From Siphonodentalium dalli (Eukaryota; Mollusca; Scaphopoda; Gadilida; Siphonodentaliidae): 64,000 nucleotides of DNA. The first letter of the stretch is position 1, and each line of letters begins with the position of its first letter. The DNA is taken from the NCBI GenBank assembly GCA_032622095.1, contig CP136069.1, positions 206,390,750 through 206,454,749 of the forward strand, written 5' to 3'. Shown in pieces: positions 21,723 through 34,530 of this stretch. The notes under the pieces were generated by a model, which had not been told where the DNA came from, ran no database searches, and was given only the letters and a program-made list of their open reading frames with translations. The translations under genes were made by a program, and so were the position numbers.

Positions 21723-22630
21723 TGTAGCTGGGTACCCGGCGATGCCCGGGCTTTTGTTTTTGAAAAGTTAAAGTTAAAAGGTGTTATCGTCATCCGAAAA
21801 TAACCTTACATTCAAAATTTCATAACTCAAACATAAATTCGTCCGAAAAAAGAGAGATTACTTTTATTTTCACAGCATCATTAATGCTCCACCAGCGTAT
21901 CCCCCGTCATGAAAATGTGAGTCTCGCATTTATTAGATAATGTACTGCCACACAATATTTAATGCTGCATTGGAGACTCGCAATATGAACACGCTGACAG
22001 CACCTTTTCCTTCCACCAAAATAACCAGCAAACGGTGCGATATTTAAATGTGTTTTGGTGGGAGCTCGCCAAATAAGTCTTCATCCAGTCCCGCGCTTGA
22101 TAGAAACCGATTGAGAAGGCAATGGTCGCTCCGTACGGGCTGGGGAGTACGACAATGGCACTTCCCATGTCGATGTACCCTTATATACATACGGGTATGC
22201 GGAATTCTCAAAATACATGGTAGATAACGGATATGTTTGAAGAAGTTGTTTCGAAATTAGGTCACGCACTGTTACATAAATATTTAATACTATGCAAATG
22301 TGTGAAATATGTGGTACCTGTTTAAATGTCAAGGTCACGTCGTGTGGACAAATTGCCCCGACGAAATTATTTCCCGCCCCGACACTGGTCCCGGGTAAAA
22401 ATTTGATGCAAATGTAACACGTTATTTGTAAGTAGGTCACGCACCTATATTTAAGTTACCATGCAAAAACACGTGTGTGAAATACATGGCACAACAATGT
22501 GAAATGTATCTCAATTGACTGGGATGTTTTGTTTATGGGATAAAAATGTGAATTGTTGCAAGTGATCCCATTTCGACAAAAAGAGTCTAAACGTGACAAC
22601 AGAGAGATTTGTTTCCTGTTTTATATAATA
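21723..22630. repeat. Interspersed repeat fragments with first part of the 65-bp satellite
   Basis: The block 'aaccttacattcaaaatttcat...cgtccgaaaaaagagagattac' at 21800-21960 is repeated at 22630-22760 and leads into the same satellite unit. No gene is visible between them. Confidence 0.6.
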
Positions 22631-22729
22631 TAACCTTACATTAAAACTTTCATCATTCAAACATAAATTCGGACGAAAAAAGAGAGATTACATTTATTTT
22701 CACAGCATCATTAATGCTGCACCAGCGTG

Positions 22730-23280
22730 TCCCCCGTCATGAAAATGTGAGTCTCGCATTTATAAGATAATGTACTGGCACACGATATTTAATGCTGCAC
22801 CAGCTCCCTATGTGAGTCTCGCATTTATAAGGTAATGTACTGGCTCACACTCTTTAATGCTGCACCAGCTCTCTTTATGAGACTCGCATTTATAAGGTAA
22901 AGTACTGGCACACAATCTTTAATGCTGCACCAGCTCTCTATATGAGACTTGCATTAATAAGATAATGGACTGGCATGCGATATTTAATGCTGCATCAGCT
23001 CCCTATGTGAGACTCGCATTTATAAGAGTACCGGTATGTACTGGCACATGATGTTTTATGCTTCACCAGCTCCCTATGCGAGTCTCGCAACTTATAAGAT
23101 AATGTACTGGCACACGAACTTTAATGCTGCACCAGCTCCCTATGTGAGACTCCATTTATAAGATATGTATTTATAAGATAATGTACTGGCACATGATCTT
23201 TAATGCTGCACCAGCTCCCTCTTTGAGACTCGCATTTATAAGATAATGTACTGGCACGCGATCTGTAATGCTGCACCATA
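22730..23280. repeat. ~65-bp satellite, about eight copies
   Basis: The unit runs 'gagactcgcatttataagataatgtactggcac(a)cgat.tttaatgctgcaccagctccctatgt'. Copies are diverged with small indels. The array is interrupted by the long-inverted-repeat element at 23281 and resumes at 29165-29280 ('gagactcgcatacataagataatg'). Part of the unit resembles the twin palindromes of the TTAA-MITEs at 60 kb. Confidence 0.85.
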
Positions 23281-26200
23281 TAGAGGAGCGGCCAAATCCA
23301 AAAAGGGCCTTAGTTTTCGAGATACCCCTACCCTCGGTAGAACAAGTTGAAACCAACTTTTTCTGGAAGGTAAATATATCTCATTTATGAAAATGATTCT
23401 TGGCCTTACCGGAATTGGTGGCAGCTATGTACTGTAAGACTATTTGTGAAGGTACCCTACTGAAAAATTAGCCTGTTTTTAGCGGTTGACCAGCTATACA
23501 CAATTGGTTAAAAGTTAAGCACATCACCAACAACAGCATGTTCTATTTGTTATTATGGGGTACATGGTGATACTAGATTGGAACGTTCTTATCTTTTCTG
23601 GTTTGTTTGAGATTTCACGACGTCATGGTAGAGAATGTAACGTTCTGCGTCAAAACATCATGACGATTCAGAGAAACTGTCGCCCGTCAACTCTGTACAA
23701 AACTAGCACGCCCAACCTAGCTTAACTTGTCATATATGTTTGGAAAGACTGGAGTATTGTCTACCGGGAGGTATTAACTTTATTTTCTTGATCCTAAAAA
23801 TATTGTAATGATGTGCAAAAACTTAACCCTCCCCCCAATGTCATAAAAAGCTGAGTATAGCCATCGCCGGGGATTGGATCCCAGAATGATAGAATAATGC
23901 GTAGAATTTGCTTTTATTTAGTGTAGAACACACATGACAAGTGTAACATGTGAATTTCCAACCATATTCACCATTAGAAGAGTATACAAATCCAAGATGG
24001 CGTCCAATATGGCGGTCAATTTTTATTTTAAGACTTTGTGAAGCGACATACGAAAAATCTCGAAAAGGAACGTCCCCAGTGGTAAAATCTATATTATTGT
24101 AATGATTGCATAGGATAACATCACATATCAAACATTAATTTGACCATTAGTACATCTTTTCAATTGGTAAAATAATAGGTAAAATGTATCCCTCCATCCA
24201 ATGTCATAAAACTCGAAATAAAGTTATCGCCTGGGATTGGAACCAAGAGTGATAGCATTATGCGCAGTATTTTCTTTTATTTAATGTATAACACACATAC
24301 GAAGTGACAGGTATGAATTTCCATCCATATTCACTTTTAGAAGAGTATGGAACAGCAAGATGGCGTCCAATATGGCGTTCAATTTTAATTATACCACTTA
24401 GCGAACGGACATACGAACGAACTATAAAGGGGACATCCCCTGTGGCATATTGTACATGTATATCATTGAAGTGACTACATAGACGATAGTTCATATGGTA
24501 CAGTAGTTTCACCATTAGTCCATCTTATGAGTTGGAGAATTAGTAACTTAACCACCACCCAGTCACAAACGTCCACATAATGGCGTCACTTGTGACTATA
24601 GTCCAGAATGCAAAGAATTAAGCAAATTGTTCGGAATTACTTTTTGTTAAATGTGTTGAATACAACGAAGAAACATAAATTGTTTAATTTGCAGCCACAT
24701 CTGGTCTTAGGAAACAACCACAATCCAAGATGACGCACAACATGATGGCTAATTCTAATGTCAATACGCTGAGAACAATGAATACGAAAGCCGGTCAAAA
24801 TGTATCATACGGCAGTTTGAAGCGATATATTGTTTAGCTTGGTCTTTGTGTTAGAATTCAATATGTTGTGTTTGAGCGATGGTGGTAAGACAACATTTTT
24901 TCCAGATAAAGCTTTGACATGACTGTCTCAAATTAACTTCCATAAACTGTCGATCAGCTCCGTACGGGCGGGTAAGCCGTGTCTTTCATGTTGCCGTTGG
25001 TTTGGTAGTATCCTACATCAGGTTCCAAATGTCACACCCTTAGCTATGACGCAGATGTGATGACAGGATTAATACTGGATGGAAATTTGCATTTGTTGAA
25101 TGTTTAGGTTGTTTTGTTTAGCAATTATCATGAACCTTATATGAAATATTTGGAGAAAGACAAACCTGCTGTTATATTATATGCAGTAACGCAAAAAACA
25201 AAAATGGCATACATTTTTTAATCCAGCAAATAAGATATCTAATCGATCTCTGGTTTTGGCAAAGTTGGATACGAGTCCACGAGCAATCAAAGTTCACACA
25301 TCATAGCCATTGCCTATTAACGTAACACGAGATTCATCATCGCACACATAGAACATGCTCTTTAATGACATAACATGGGACCACAATGTCCATAGAATGC
25401 AATCAGCATAACAATAGGTTATAAAAAGGCATTATAGTGATCGAGAGATCACTGCTTTGTATAATCGTCCGCGTTTCGGCTCACAGTCAAATAAGAGAAC
25501 AACAATAACACATATATATGCATATAAGTTGTTCTCGCCATATGTTGCTTGATGTACATTGTTCTTCTGTACATTGATGATTTAGTCTCGATTAATATGT
25601 GAGTTAAATTGTTGTGAATGTCAATCGGATTCGTATACATGTATATTGCAAACATAAGATATTGAGTTTCCGGGCTAGACTAATTGAAATTGAATCTTCT
25701 ATATGTCGGGCGGATATCATATCTGTATTAGTTCTTATGAACGTGGATCCGGACTACATGTATAGTAATATCACTAATGCTAATACATTTTATTGATACA
25801 TAGGTGATAGTGCGATAATCTCCACTGAACATGCACGTTGGTGTTGCATTGTGCGATGATTGCCGTTAGAATATAATCATAATCACGCAACTCACTAGCA
25901 AACCAGAATGTCACTAAAAAGTTGTGTTATCCACGGTTCTTTTGAGTTTGGTGTCATTTCACTCATTTGAAATGGATAAAATGATAAATAATGAAGAACT
26001 GGAGGCTAGTAGCAAATATAAACACAATTAAAATGGCAACATGCACAAGGCACGTACTTCACAATAAACAGTAGTCATTAGTCTTGATATATATATATAT
26101 TCGGGTTGTGTGTATGGTATGGTCTATGGTGATTTAGGCCATATTACGACATACATTGTATTATTATGTGTGGCGGAAAGACAGCGCCGATCTTACCGCG

Positions 26201-29164
26201 GAATCAATATGTTCAGTCCATACATAAGCCGCCTACTCCCAAACTGGCACAGATACTCTAAAGTTATATTCACTTAACATGGACCTCATATCAGTGTTGC
26301 TGATCGGGATTCATAACACCTTCGTCGTTGATCTATAGTGTTTTAGGGGGTTCCAGTAAATGAGTGTAAGTCAGAGTGATGTAATCAACTAAATATCACT
26401 GGCATATAGTGGTGTGTTCTTGTTCACCCACTAGAGTCATTTGCGTTTCTCAAGAAAACCTGGACATGCCATGCCCAAGTGCCCATTGCTGTAAATGAAT
26501 AGATTCACATTGTGTGACTCATATTCAATGAAAATGTGGAAATTATAAATGTATTTCTCACATCAATCTGTCTCTGTGTCTCTATAAACATGTCGTCACT
26601 GGAGTCATGCTTGACCTTTAGTCACTGAACGTTAATGGAATGGTTGGTTATCAGAGTCATGTAGTTTTTATGTTAATATTATTCCATTCCAAAATATTAT
26701 TATTGAAAAGTTAACGTATCGACTACCTGCACTAGAGCGAACAAATAAATCATTTGAACGGTTGTTGGTTGAAAACGTCTGGCACTTCAACGACAAATCC
26801 AACGCAAAGCATTACAAAAGGACGTCTCTTCTCTGGCTGATGTACCTCTTCTCCAAATTGAAGTGACATCCATATTATTGGATGCCATCTTGTATTTGAG
26901 ATCTACAACTGCGCATTTGTTGTTTTATTCTTAGTTACGATTCTCAGAGGTACCTTTGTGCGCAATGTTATAACTTTAGAGATGAGGAATGTTGAGTTTT
27001 GTGTTTATTATATATATTCATATATCTAATGTAATGAAATGAATGTAATGAATCGCCACAATATACATATACCATATATATATATATATGGAGACGTCAT
27101 TTGTCCTTTTTTTCCGTATATGTTTTCACGAAGTGTCATAAATTCGAGACATGACAAAGCTCACCTGATTTTTTGTTTATATACTTGACCACCATAGTTT
27201 GATCTCCGTCATCATTCAAACAATAAATTGCCATTTAATACTGGAAGCACACATTGTAGCTAATACATCGCATACGTAATACCATATGAGACGTTTTTTG
27301 CCCGCATATCGTATTAGTTTTTCACAAAGTGTTGACATTGAACTTAACTGCCACGTTTGCCGCAATTATGGCGCAGTAGTGGACGTGACTTCAAACTTTT
27401 TGTTTCTCTATCGTATTCAGCACAAATGAAATCCAAAATGTATGCTAATTTCTTTTTGACCCGTACTACAATCTCCAGTGGCTCATTTGTGTGGATGTTT
27501 GTGACTATAGAGGTGGTTAAGTTTTTTGTCTAATTATTTCATCAATTGATAATATGGATCAATGCTGAATCTAATGTTTGATATGAAATATTCTATATGT
27601 TTTGTCAGTACAATGATATATAATATACCATTGGGGATGTTCCTTTTATGAATTTGTCGTATGCCCGTTCACTAAGTCTTGAAATTAAATTGGCGCCATA
27701 TTGAACGCCATCTTGGATTATGATACTCTTCAAATAACAAATCTGGATGGCAATTTTCTCTGGCCAATTTGCATGTGTATTCTACATTAAATAACACAAA
27801 ATACTGCACATTATGCGATCATTCGTGTTCCAATCCCAGGCGACAACTTTAGTTAGAATTTTATGACATAGATCATGAACGGCGGAATAAATTTTACTAT
27901 TATTTTACCAATTGATAAGATGTATTATTGGTGAAACTAATGTTTCATATGACATGCTATTCTATATGGTCATTAAAATAATATACATTTTACCACTGGG
28001 GACGTTCCTTTTCTGGAATTTTCGTTTGTCACTTCAATAAGTCCTAAAATAACAACTGAATGCCATATTGGACGCCATCTTGGAGTTTGATACTCATCTA
28101 ATCGTGAATATGGTTGGAAATTTGCATTTATGGAATTTCATACCTGTCACTTCGTATGTATGTTGTACATTAAATAAAACAAAATACTGCGCATAATGCT
28201 ATCACTCGTGGTTCCAATCCCAGGCGATAACTTTATTTCGAGTTTTATGACATTCGATGGAGGGATACATTTTTACCTATTATTTTACCAATTGAAAAGA
28301 TGTACTAATGGTCAAATTAATGTTTGATATGTGATGTTATCCTATGCAATCATTACAATAATATAGATTTTACCACTGGGGACGTTCCTTTTCGAGATTT
28401 TTCGTATGTCGCTTCACAAAGTCTTAAAATAAAAATTGACCGCCATATTGGACGCCATCTTGGATTTGTATACTCTTCTAATGGTGATTATGGTTGGAAA
28501 TTCACATTTTACTCTTGTCATGTATGTTCTACACTAAATAAAAGCAAATACTACGCATTATTCTATCATTCTGGGATCCAATCCCCGGCGATGGCTATAC
28601 TCAGCTTTTTATGACATTGGGGGAGGGTTAAGTTTTTGCCTATCATTACAATATTTTTAGGATCAAGAAAATAAAGTTAATACCTCCCGGTAGACAATAC
28701 TCCAGTCTTTCCAAACATATATGACAAGTTAAGCTAGGTTGGGCGTGCTAGTTTTGTACAGAGTTGACGGGCGACAGTTTCTCTGAATCGTCATGATGTT
28801 TTGACGCAGAACGTTACATTCTCTACCATGACGTCGTGAAATCTCAAACAAACCAGAAAAAATAAGAACGTTCCGATCTAGTATCACCATGTACCCCATA
28901 ATAACAAATAGAACGTTCTGTTTTTGGTGATGTGCTTAACTTTTAACCAATTGTGTATAGCTGGTCAACCGCTGAAAACAGGCTAATTTTTCGGTAGGGT
29001 ACCTTCACAAATAGTCTTATTATGCATAGCTGCCACCAATTCCGACAAGGCCAAGAATCATTTTCATAAATGAGATATATTTACCTTCCAGAAAAAGTTG
29101 GTTTCAACTTGTTCTACCGAGGGTAGGGGTATACGACCACTTTTGGCATTTGGCCGCTCCTCTA
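23281..29164. mobile_element. Element D: 5.9-kb element with long terminal inverted repeats
   Basis: The left end TAGAGGAGCGGCCAAA and the inverse of the right end match and continue as inverted repeats for at least 900 bp (23281-24180 against 28260-29164). Related but diverged ~330-bp units follow inwards on both sides (24180-24540, and 27490-28260). An ATA trinucleotide flanks each end (23278-23280, 29165-29167), and the outer sequence on both sides is the 65-bp satellite, so it inserted there. The roughly 3-kb centre has no transposase-like frame, so it looks non-autonomous. Confidence 0.85.
24540..27490. other. Central part of element D, no gene seen
   Basis: AT-rich, with only short frames and small TA runs (26085-26100, 27075-27090). 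Both edges hold decayed copies of the arm unit ('attggacgccatcttgga' type). I find no transposase, helicase or polymerase motif. Confidence 0.5.
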
Positions 29165-29870
29165 ATACGACCCCGGCCATGAACGGCTCGTGTGAGACTC
29201 GCATACATAAGATAATGCGCTGACACATAATATTTAATGCTCCACCAGCGCAGTTTCCGTCACGAATGGCTCCATATTCTAAAGCTACCAAATTTACGAC
29301 TGGAAATTGAATATTCGCGCTATAGCGAATCGATTTGCGAGCAGCGAACTTATATAAAAGTTATAAAAAGACCGTATAAACACATTTTACCTGCGCACGT
29401 GAAAATATCGACCCCACACGAAGACGCGACCTGTGCAACGATACGCGGGGCCCCGAATTACAGCTATATACGAAATTTCAGATCAATACATTTAGTAGTT
29501 TTCGCCTGCGGCCCCATTGTGCGCCCCCCCCCCCCCCCCCGTCAAAAGCGTAAATTTTGATGTTTTTATTTTTTTGAAGGTCAAGGTCACGTCGCACGAA
29601 CACGCCACATAGCATATGACCGTCTCCTGATCAATCTACACGCACGTACCAAGTTTTGTCCCGATAGCTCCACCCGTTTCCGAGATCTCGTCTGCGCATG
29701 CGCGAAGCGGGCGCCGCACGGGCTCGCCAATACGACAACGACCGTCTCCTGGTCAAACTAAACGCACATACCAAGTTTCGTCCCGATCAGGTGGAGAATC
29801 GTAGATTTGTATAAATGACATACAAACAGAGGTTATTATATAGGAGATTTCCTAAAACAGCGTAAAAACA
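29165..29870. repeat. Satellite resumption, poly-C tract and ~121-bp family copy
   Basis: 29165-29280 continues the 65-bp satellite. A poly-C run lies at about 29524-29540. 29640-29840 is a single unit and tail of the ~121-bp repeat family ('gatagctccacccgtttccgagatct', TGCGCATGCGC, 'gacatacaaacagagg'). Confidence 0.7.
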
Positions 29871-30918
29871 TATATTACCTCCTCGCGTGCACAATTCACA
29901 TCGGATCGAAAAACCGATTTGCCCATAACCTTTCCCAGAAAAAACTAACCCATGGTACGAAGTTTGGGCTTAATCGGTTGAGCGGTTTTCAAGTCTTAGA
30001 GTATATTCATGTGGTGTTCGCATGTTAATTTGCCCACACCACAGCACCCTGAGTTGCCGAAATATGTGGGTATATCAACACTATGAAAATACTGTATATA
30101 TGTGGAGGGGAACTCTGGAGTCGGATTAAAGACTTCAAAAGAGTCAAAATATATATATAGAGAAGATAAGATATGTATTTAAAGTCATGAACAGTTTATC
30201 ACTGCATTAGAACATTACATCTGGGTAATTAATTACGACAATTTCATAACTGTTTCATATTAAACGAACATCCAGCCAATTATCATCTCTTGACACAGAT
30301 TCCACAACAATGCATGTTTAATGACATGTTATGTACTGGAGGAATGTATAGTTCTATTAACATCGCCGAAAAACAGAAGCTATCTGCGATAAACTAACGA
30401 AAACGATTTCCCCATCGAGAGTCGCTACAATTAATTAATATATAAGAAAGACGGTGTGTGTTGTCAGTTCGAATATACTATTGTTGCACTAGAGTAATCG
30501 GGTGACTCCACAACAACGGTTGTCTGTGAACATTAAGAGGTCACCATGATATATCCATATTTTCTAAAATGACAGGAGAATATATTATGGGTGGAAAAGC
30601 CCGATAATAATTTCGTACCACGAAGACGTTCGTCATGTTGCATAATTTGTTATAAAACAAGCTAATTGTATAGATACGCATACATATATAGCCTGCGATA
30701 GTGTCATAATTATGAATCAGTCATTGATAAGTGTGTTGTCAGGACAAATTTTATGTCTGAAGTAAACGAAATGTACACAAATTAAACCATAATCGGGATA
30801 CACGTAATACATAACGAAATGTGTTTACTAGGGGCAATATTCTCTCAAATGGCTGCCATTATTCCATTTAGGGTTAAATATTTCATCTCACATGGAGATA
30901 CTTAGAGATACGTAATAT
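29871..30918. other. Repeat-derived stretch without gene
   Basis: 30330-30470 is an inverted copy of repeat R20 (20200-20590, 57370-57720), with 'aacatcgccgaaaa' and 'atctgcgataaactaacg'. The rest is unassigned. Confidence 0.5.
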
Positions 30919-32789
30919 TAGTTGGGGAGCCCGCATATGTTCCATTTACACTTTTGCGTACAAAAGGTTTGACCCCCTATAGTTGGTACCAATAATGGAA
31001 CATTCTGAAAAACCGATTTCTTAAGTTGCGCATTCCTGGGGTTTAGGGGCCACTGAACCCCAAAAAGTGCCAAAAATCACTTCTATTTACACTTCCGCGT
31101 ACATCGATGAATTTTGGTTTGATGATACTCCTAAGTGTGCTGATTAAGAAAACACAACTTAAGAAAGGGATTTTCCTGGGGTTTTCAGATAAGAAAGGGG
31201 GTCCCATGCTGAACCCCAAAACGTGATTTTTCACTTTGTTTTTACACTTTCGCGTACATCCATAATTTTTGGTCTCAAAGTACTTTGATATATACTAATT
31301 ATAAAAACACAACTTAAGAAGCAACTTTTCCTGGGGTTTTAAGATAAGAAGGGGGTCATCGGGTCACCCCTCAAAACGTAAAAAATCACTTTTATATACA
31401 TGATTGCCATCGTCCAACGTGTGTGTATGTGGGTACACCCCTGGAACGTTGCACTATTACATCCAATACATCCCTAAATCGATACGATCAACTTAAGAAA
31501 TATATATTCATGTCGTTTTCTGATAAGAACGAGACTTGTTACCCCACCCCCCCCCCCCCCCACAACCGATCCATTTTCTAGAACTATAAGTGAGCCAGTT
31601 TTATGAAAATTATAGCGGGAAAATCTGGTAAAATGTACACAAATGTATATATTTTCGTGAAGCTAAGACATAATGACACTTTTTTGGGCCAAAATTGAAA
31701 CTCACCATCCAAGATGGCCGCCAAAATGGCCGTCGGAAGTTGAAAATATGACATTTTTTCACAAATATCTTCTAGATCAATTCATGCTGTTTGGAACTGG
31801 TTGAGTAATGTAACTTCATTTTGTGTTCTGTATATTAACTGATCATTGGAGCAATTAAATAGGCAATTATTGGGGTCCTAACCCCTTCCAATCCCTTAAA
31901 AATTCGATTGTACAGAATGCGGTATAAAATTTCACAAAAAATCACAATTGGGATTCTAGTCATATTTCAACAAGAAATTAACAGAACTTTGTAATGTAAG
32001 CGAGGCATATCATTACCTATGAATATTCCAAATCACTGGAACCAAAATTCTTACTTTGGCCCAAAATGGCTGCCAATATGGCCGCCAAAATATGGAAAAT
32101 GGTAAATATTACACCAGCTTGTCATGCAATCGCTTACAGGTTGTGTTGATGTATAAAATTTGGCTATTCTGCATTCTATACATTGAATACTAACATGTCT
32201 GATGCACCATGGTTAATTGTTACTATTTTCACCACTGACATCGTCAAAAATATTGGACTTTTCTCTCACAAACTTGACATAAATATTGGCCAAAATTCAG
32301 TTTTCAGGTTTGGACCATTTTTTCAGGTAAAATATAACTATCTTTGGATTGAAAGGAGTTAATTGTTTTGGTCTATCTTAAATGTGTCACACTACGGTGT
32401 TAAAAGACCAAATTGCTCAAGATGGCTTCCAAAATGGCAACCAAATTTGTAAAATGCTAATTTTTTATCCCGAACATTCTCTCCATTGTCCGAAAAGGTA
32501 GCAAATTGTGACTCACTTGGTTATTATACGTGTTAGTTAATTAACTGACAACTACATGTTCCATTCCCAGTTGTCCCAGTTCCGTTTGGGGCATGACAAA
32601 TTCATTTTAATGTATGTAATTTTGCCGAGAACCTCTTTTGTGATTTTGGCCATATTTATTGAAAGGAAATGGGCAGAACTTTGAGACAGAACTGAGATGG
32701 ACCATAATCTTGGCTATTCTGGTCCATTGTGATAAACAAATGTCAACAGGATACAGTGTGGATGCCAAGATCGTAGCCAGGGAGTTACT

Positions 32790-34440
32790 CTGTGATCATA
32801 TGTGAGGTGAATAGGTATACAGGGAGTTATTGTATGTCATGACTGATGTGAGTAGGTATACAATGAGTGACTATATGGTTATGAGTGGGTTGTCCATGGT
32901 AAGATGCATCTAGGTATACAGTGAGAGATCATGGTCAGATATGAGGTGAATCGGTATGCATGGAGTGACTGTATGGTGTATTATTGTGTATATCCAGTAC
33001 GGGTGCACCACGTGTGCCTGTATGGTCATTGGTGTGGTGTATGGATATAGCTACATGGTCATCTATGTGTTGATTATGTATATATGGAGTGAATGTAAGG
33101 TCATGGGTGGGATGTACATGTGTTGTATGTATGATCATAGATGGGGTGTGTGGATAAATAGGTAGTGATGTTATGGTTACGGGTAATGTGTGTAGGTATA
33201 CATGGAATGGCTGTACATGATTGAATATGAATACCTGGAGTAAGCTGGGTGGATATTGTCGAGCGTGTGGGTACATAGGGAGTGTCCTTGTGGTAACGGG
33301 TGGGATGTATATTTATATATCTCGTGGATGTATTATCATTGGTGGGTGTATAGGGCTTAGCTGTATTATCATGGATGGCGTTTATGATTATACAGTGAAT
33401 TGCTGAATTGTCATGTGTGAGGTGTATATGTAAGTATGGATTGTTTGAGTGGTCGTATGCGCGGTTTTTTTGTATATTTGGAAGGGCTGAATGGCCATTA
33501 GTGAGGTTTACATGTATACCTGGAGTGAATCTATGGTCTAGGGTGGGCTGCATATGTGTATCGAGCGGTTATATGATTATGTGTGTCGAATAGGTATACA
33601 GGTAGTGACTGTATGGTTAATGGTGCTATGAGTACATGTAGGTATACAAGTAGTGACTGTATGAGCATAAATGTAATGAACATCTATACAGGGGGTGACA
33701 GGCGTATGGGTATACATGTACCCGGTGTTCCTGTTTGGTGACTCGTGTCGGCATCGTCATGTGTAGGTTATACCAGTATACACATGTGTTGCTTTATTGT
33801 CATGGGCGAGGGATATGTGTATATAGCGAGTGGCTATATGGCCATGGGTGAGGTGCATATGCATACATGGAGTGACTATACTGACATGGCTGGGAGTATT
33901 AGTATATCTTGAGTGGCTATTCGGCTATGGTGTGACAAATAGGGACCCAGGGATTGACATGGCCAATGTTGAGGTGAATATGTATACAAGGATTGACCAT
34001 GATCGTGTATGAATGTTTTGAATAGGTACACACGGGGTGACTATATGGCCATAGGTCAGGCGAAGGAGTATACCAGGTAACATGGGTGAGGGTATGTGTA
34101 TGAAGCGAGTGGCTATATGGCCATTGGTGATGTGCATATGTATACCGGAGTGACTTTATGGTCATTGTTGTGGTGTTGATGTATATATTGATTGACTATT
34201 TGACCATGCGTTTGGAGAATATGTAACAGGGGATGACCTTATGGCAAATGGTGATATGAATGGGTATACAAGCAGTGACTATATGGTTATGGGTCATGTT
34301 TAGGAGTATACCCGGTGTGCCTGCATTTTGACGCGTGGCTGTATGGTCATTCGTGGTCATGTGTCAGGTGTACATGTATACAGTGGGTCACTATATGGTT
34401 ATGTCTGTGGTGTTTATGTATATATGTAATGACTGTGTGA
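32790..34440. repeat. Degenerate ~44-bp satellite, left arm of element C
   Basis: The unit is roughly 'ggtatacatggagtgactatatggtcatgggtgaggtgaatatg', with many variants. The inverse orientation occupies 34520-35130. The many short frames here are by-products. Confidence 0.8.
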
Positions 34441-34445
34441 TAATG

Positions 34446-34530
34446 GATGGCTATCGCTTTCCACGATATGACATAACCTCTCTATTGATTAACATATCCT
34501 TGAGTTATTGTGGAAAGCGATAGCCACCCA
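34446..34530. repeat. Centre of element C: short spacer between inverted arms
   Basis: GGCTATCGCTTTCCAC (34448) and GTGGAAAGCGATAGCC (34510) form the innermost arms around about 45 bases. The same centre motif appears at 44390 (element B) and about 55070 (a fragment), so it is a conserved part of the family. Confidence 0.8.
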
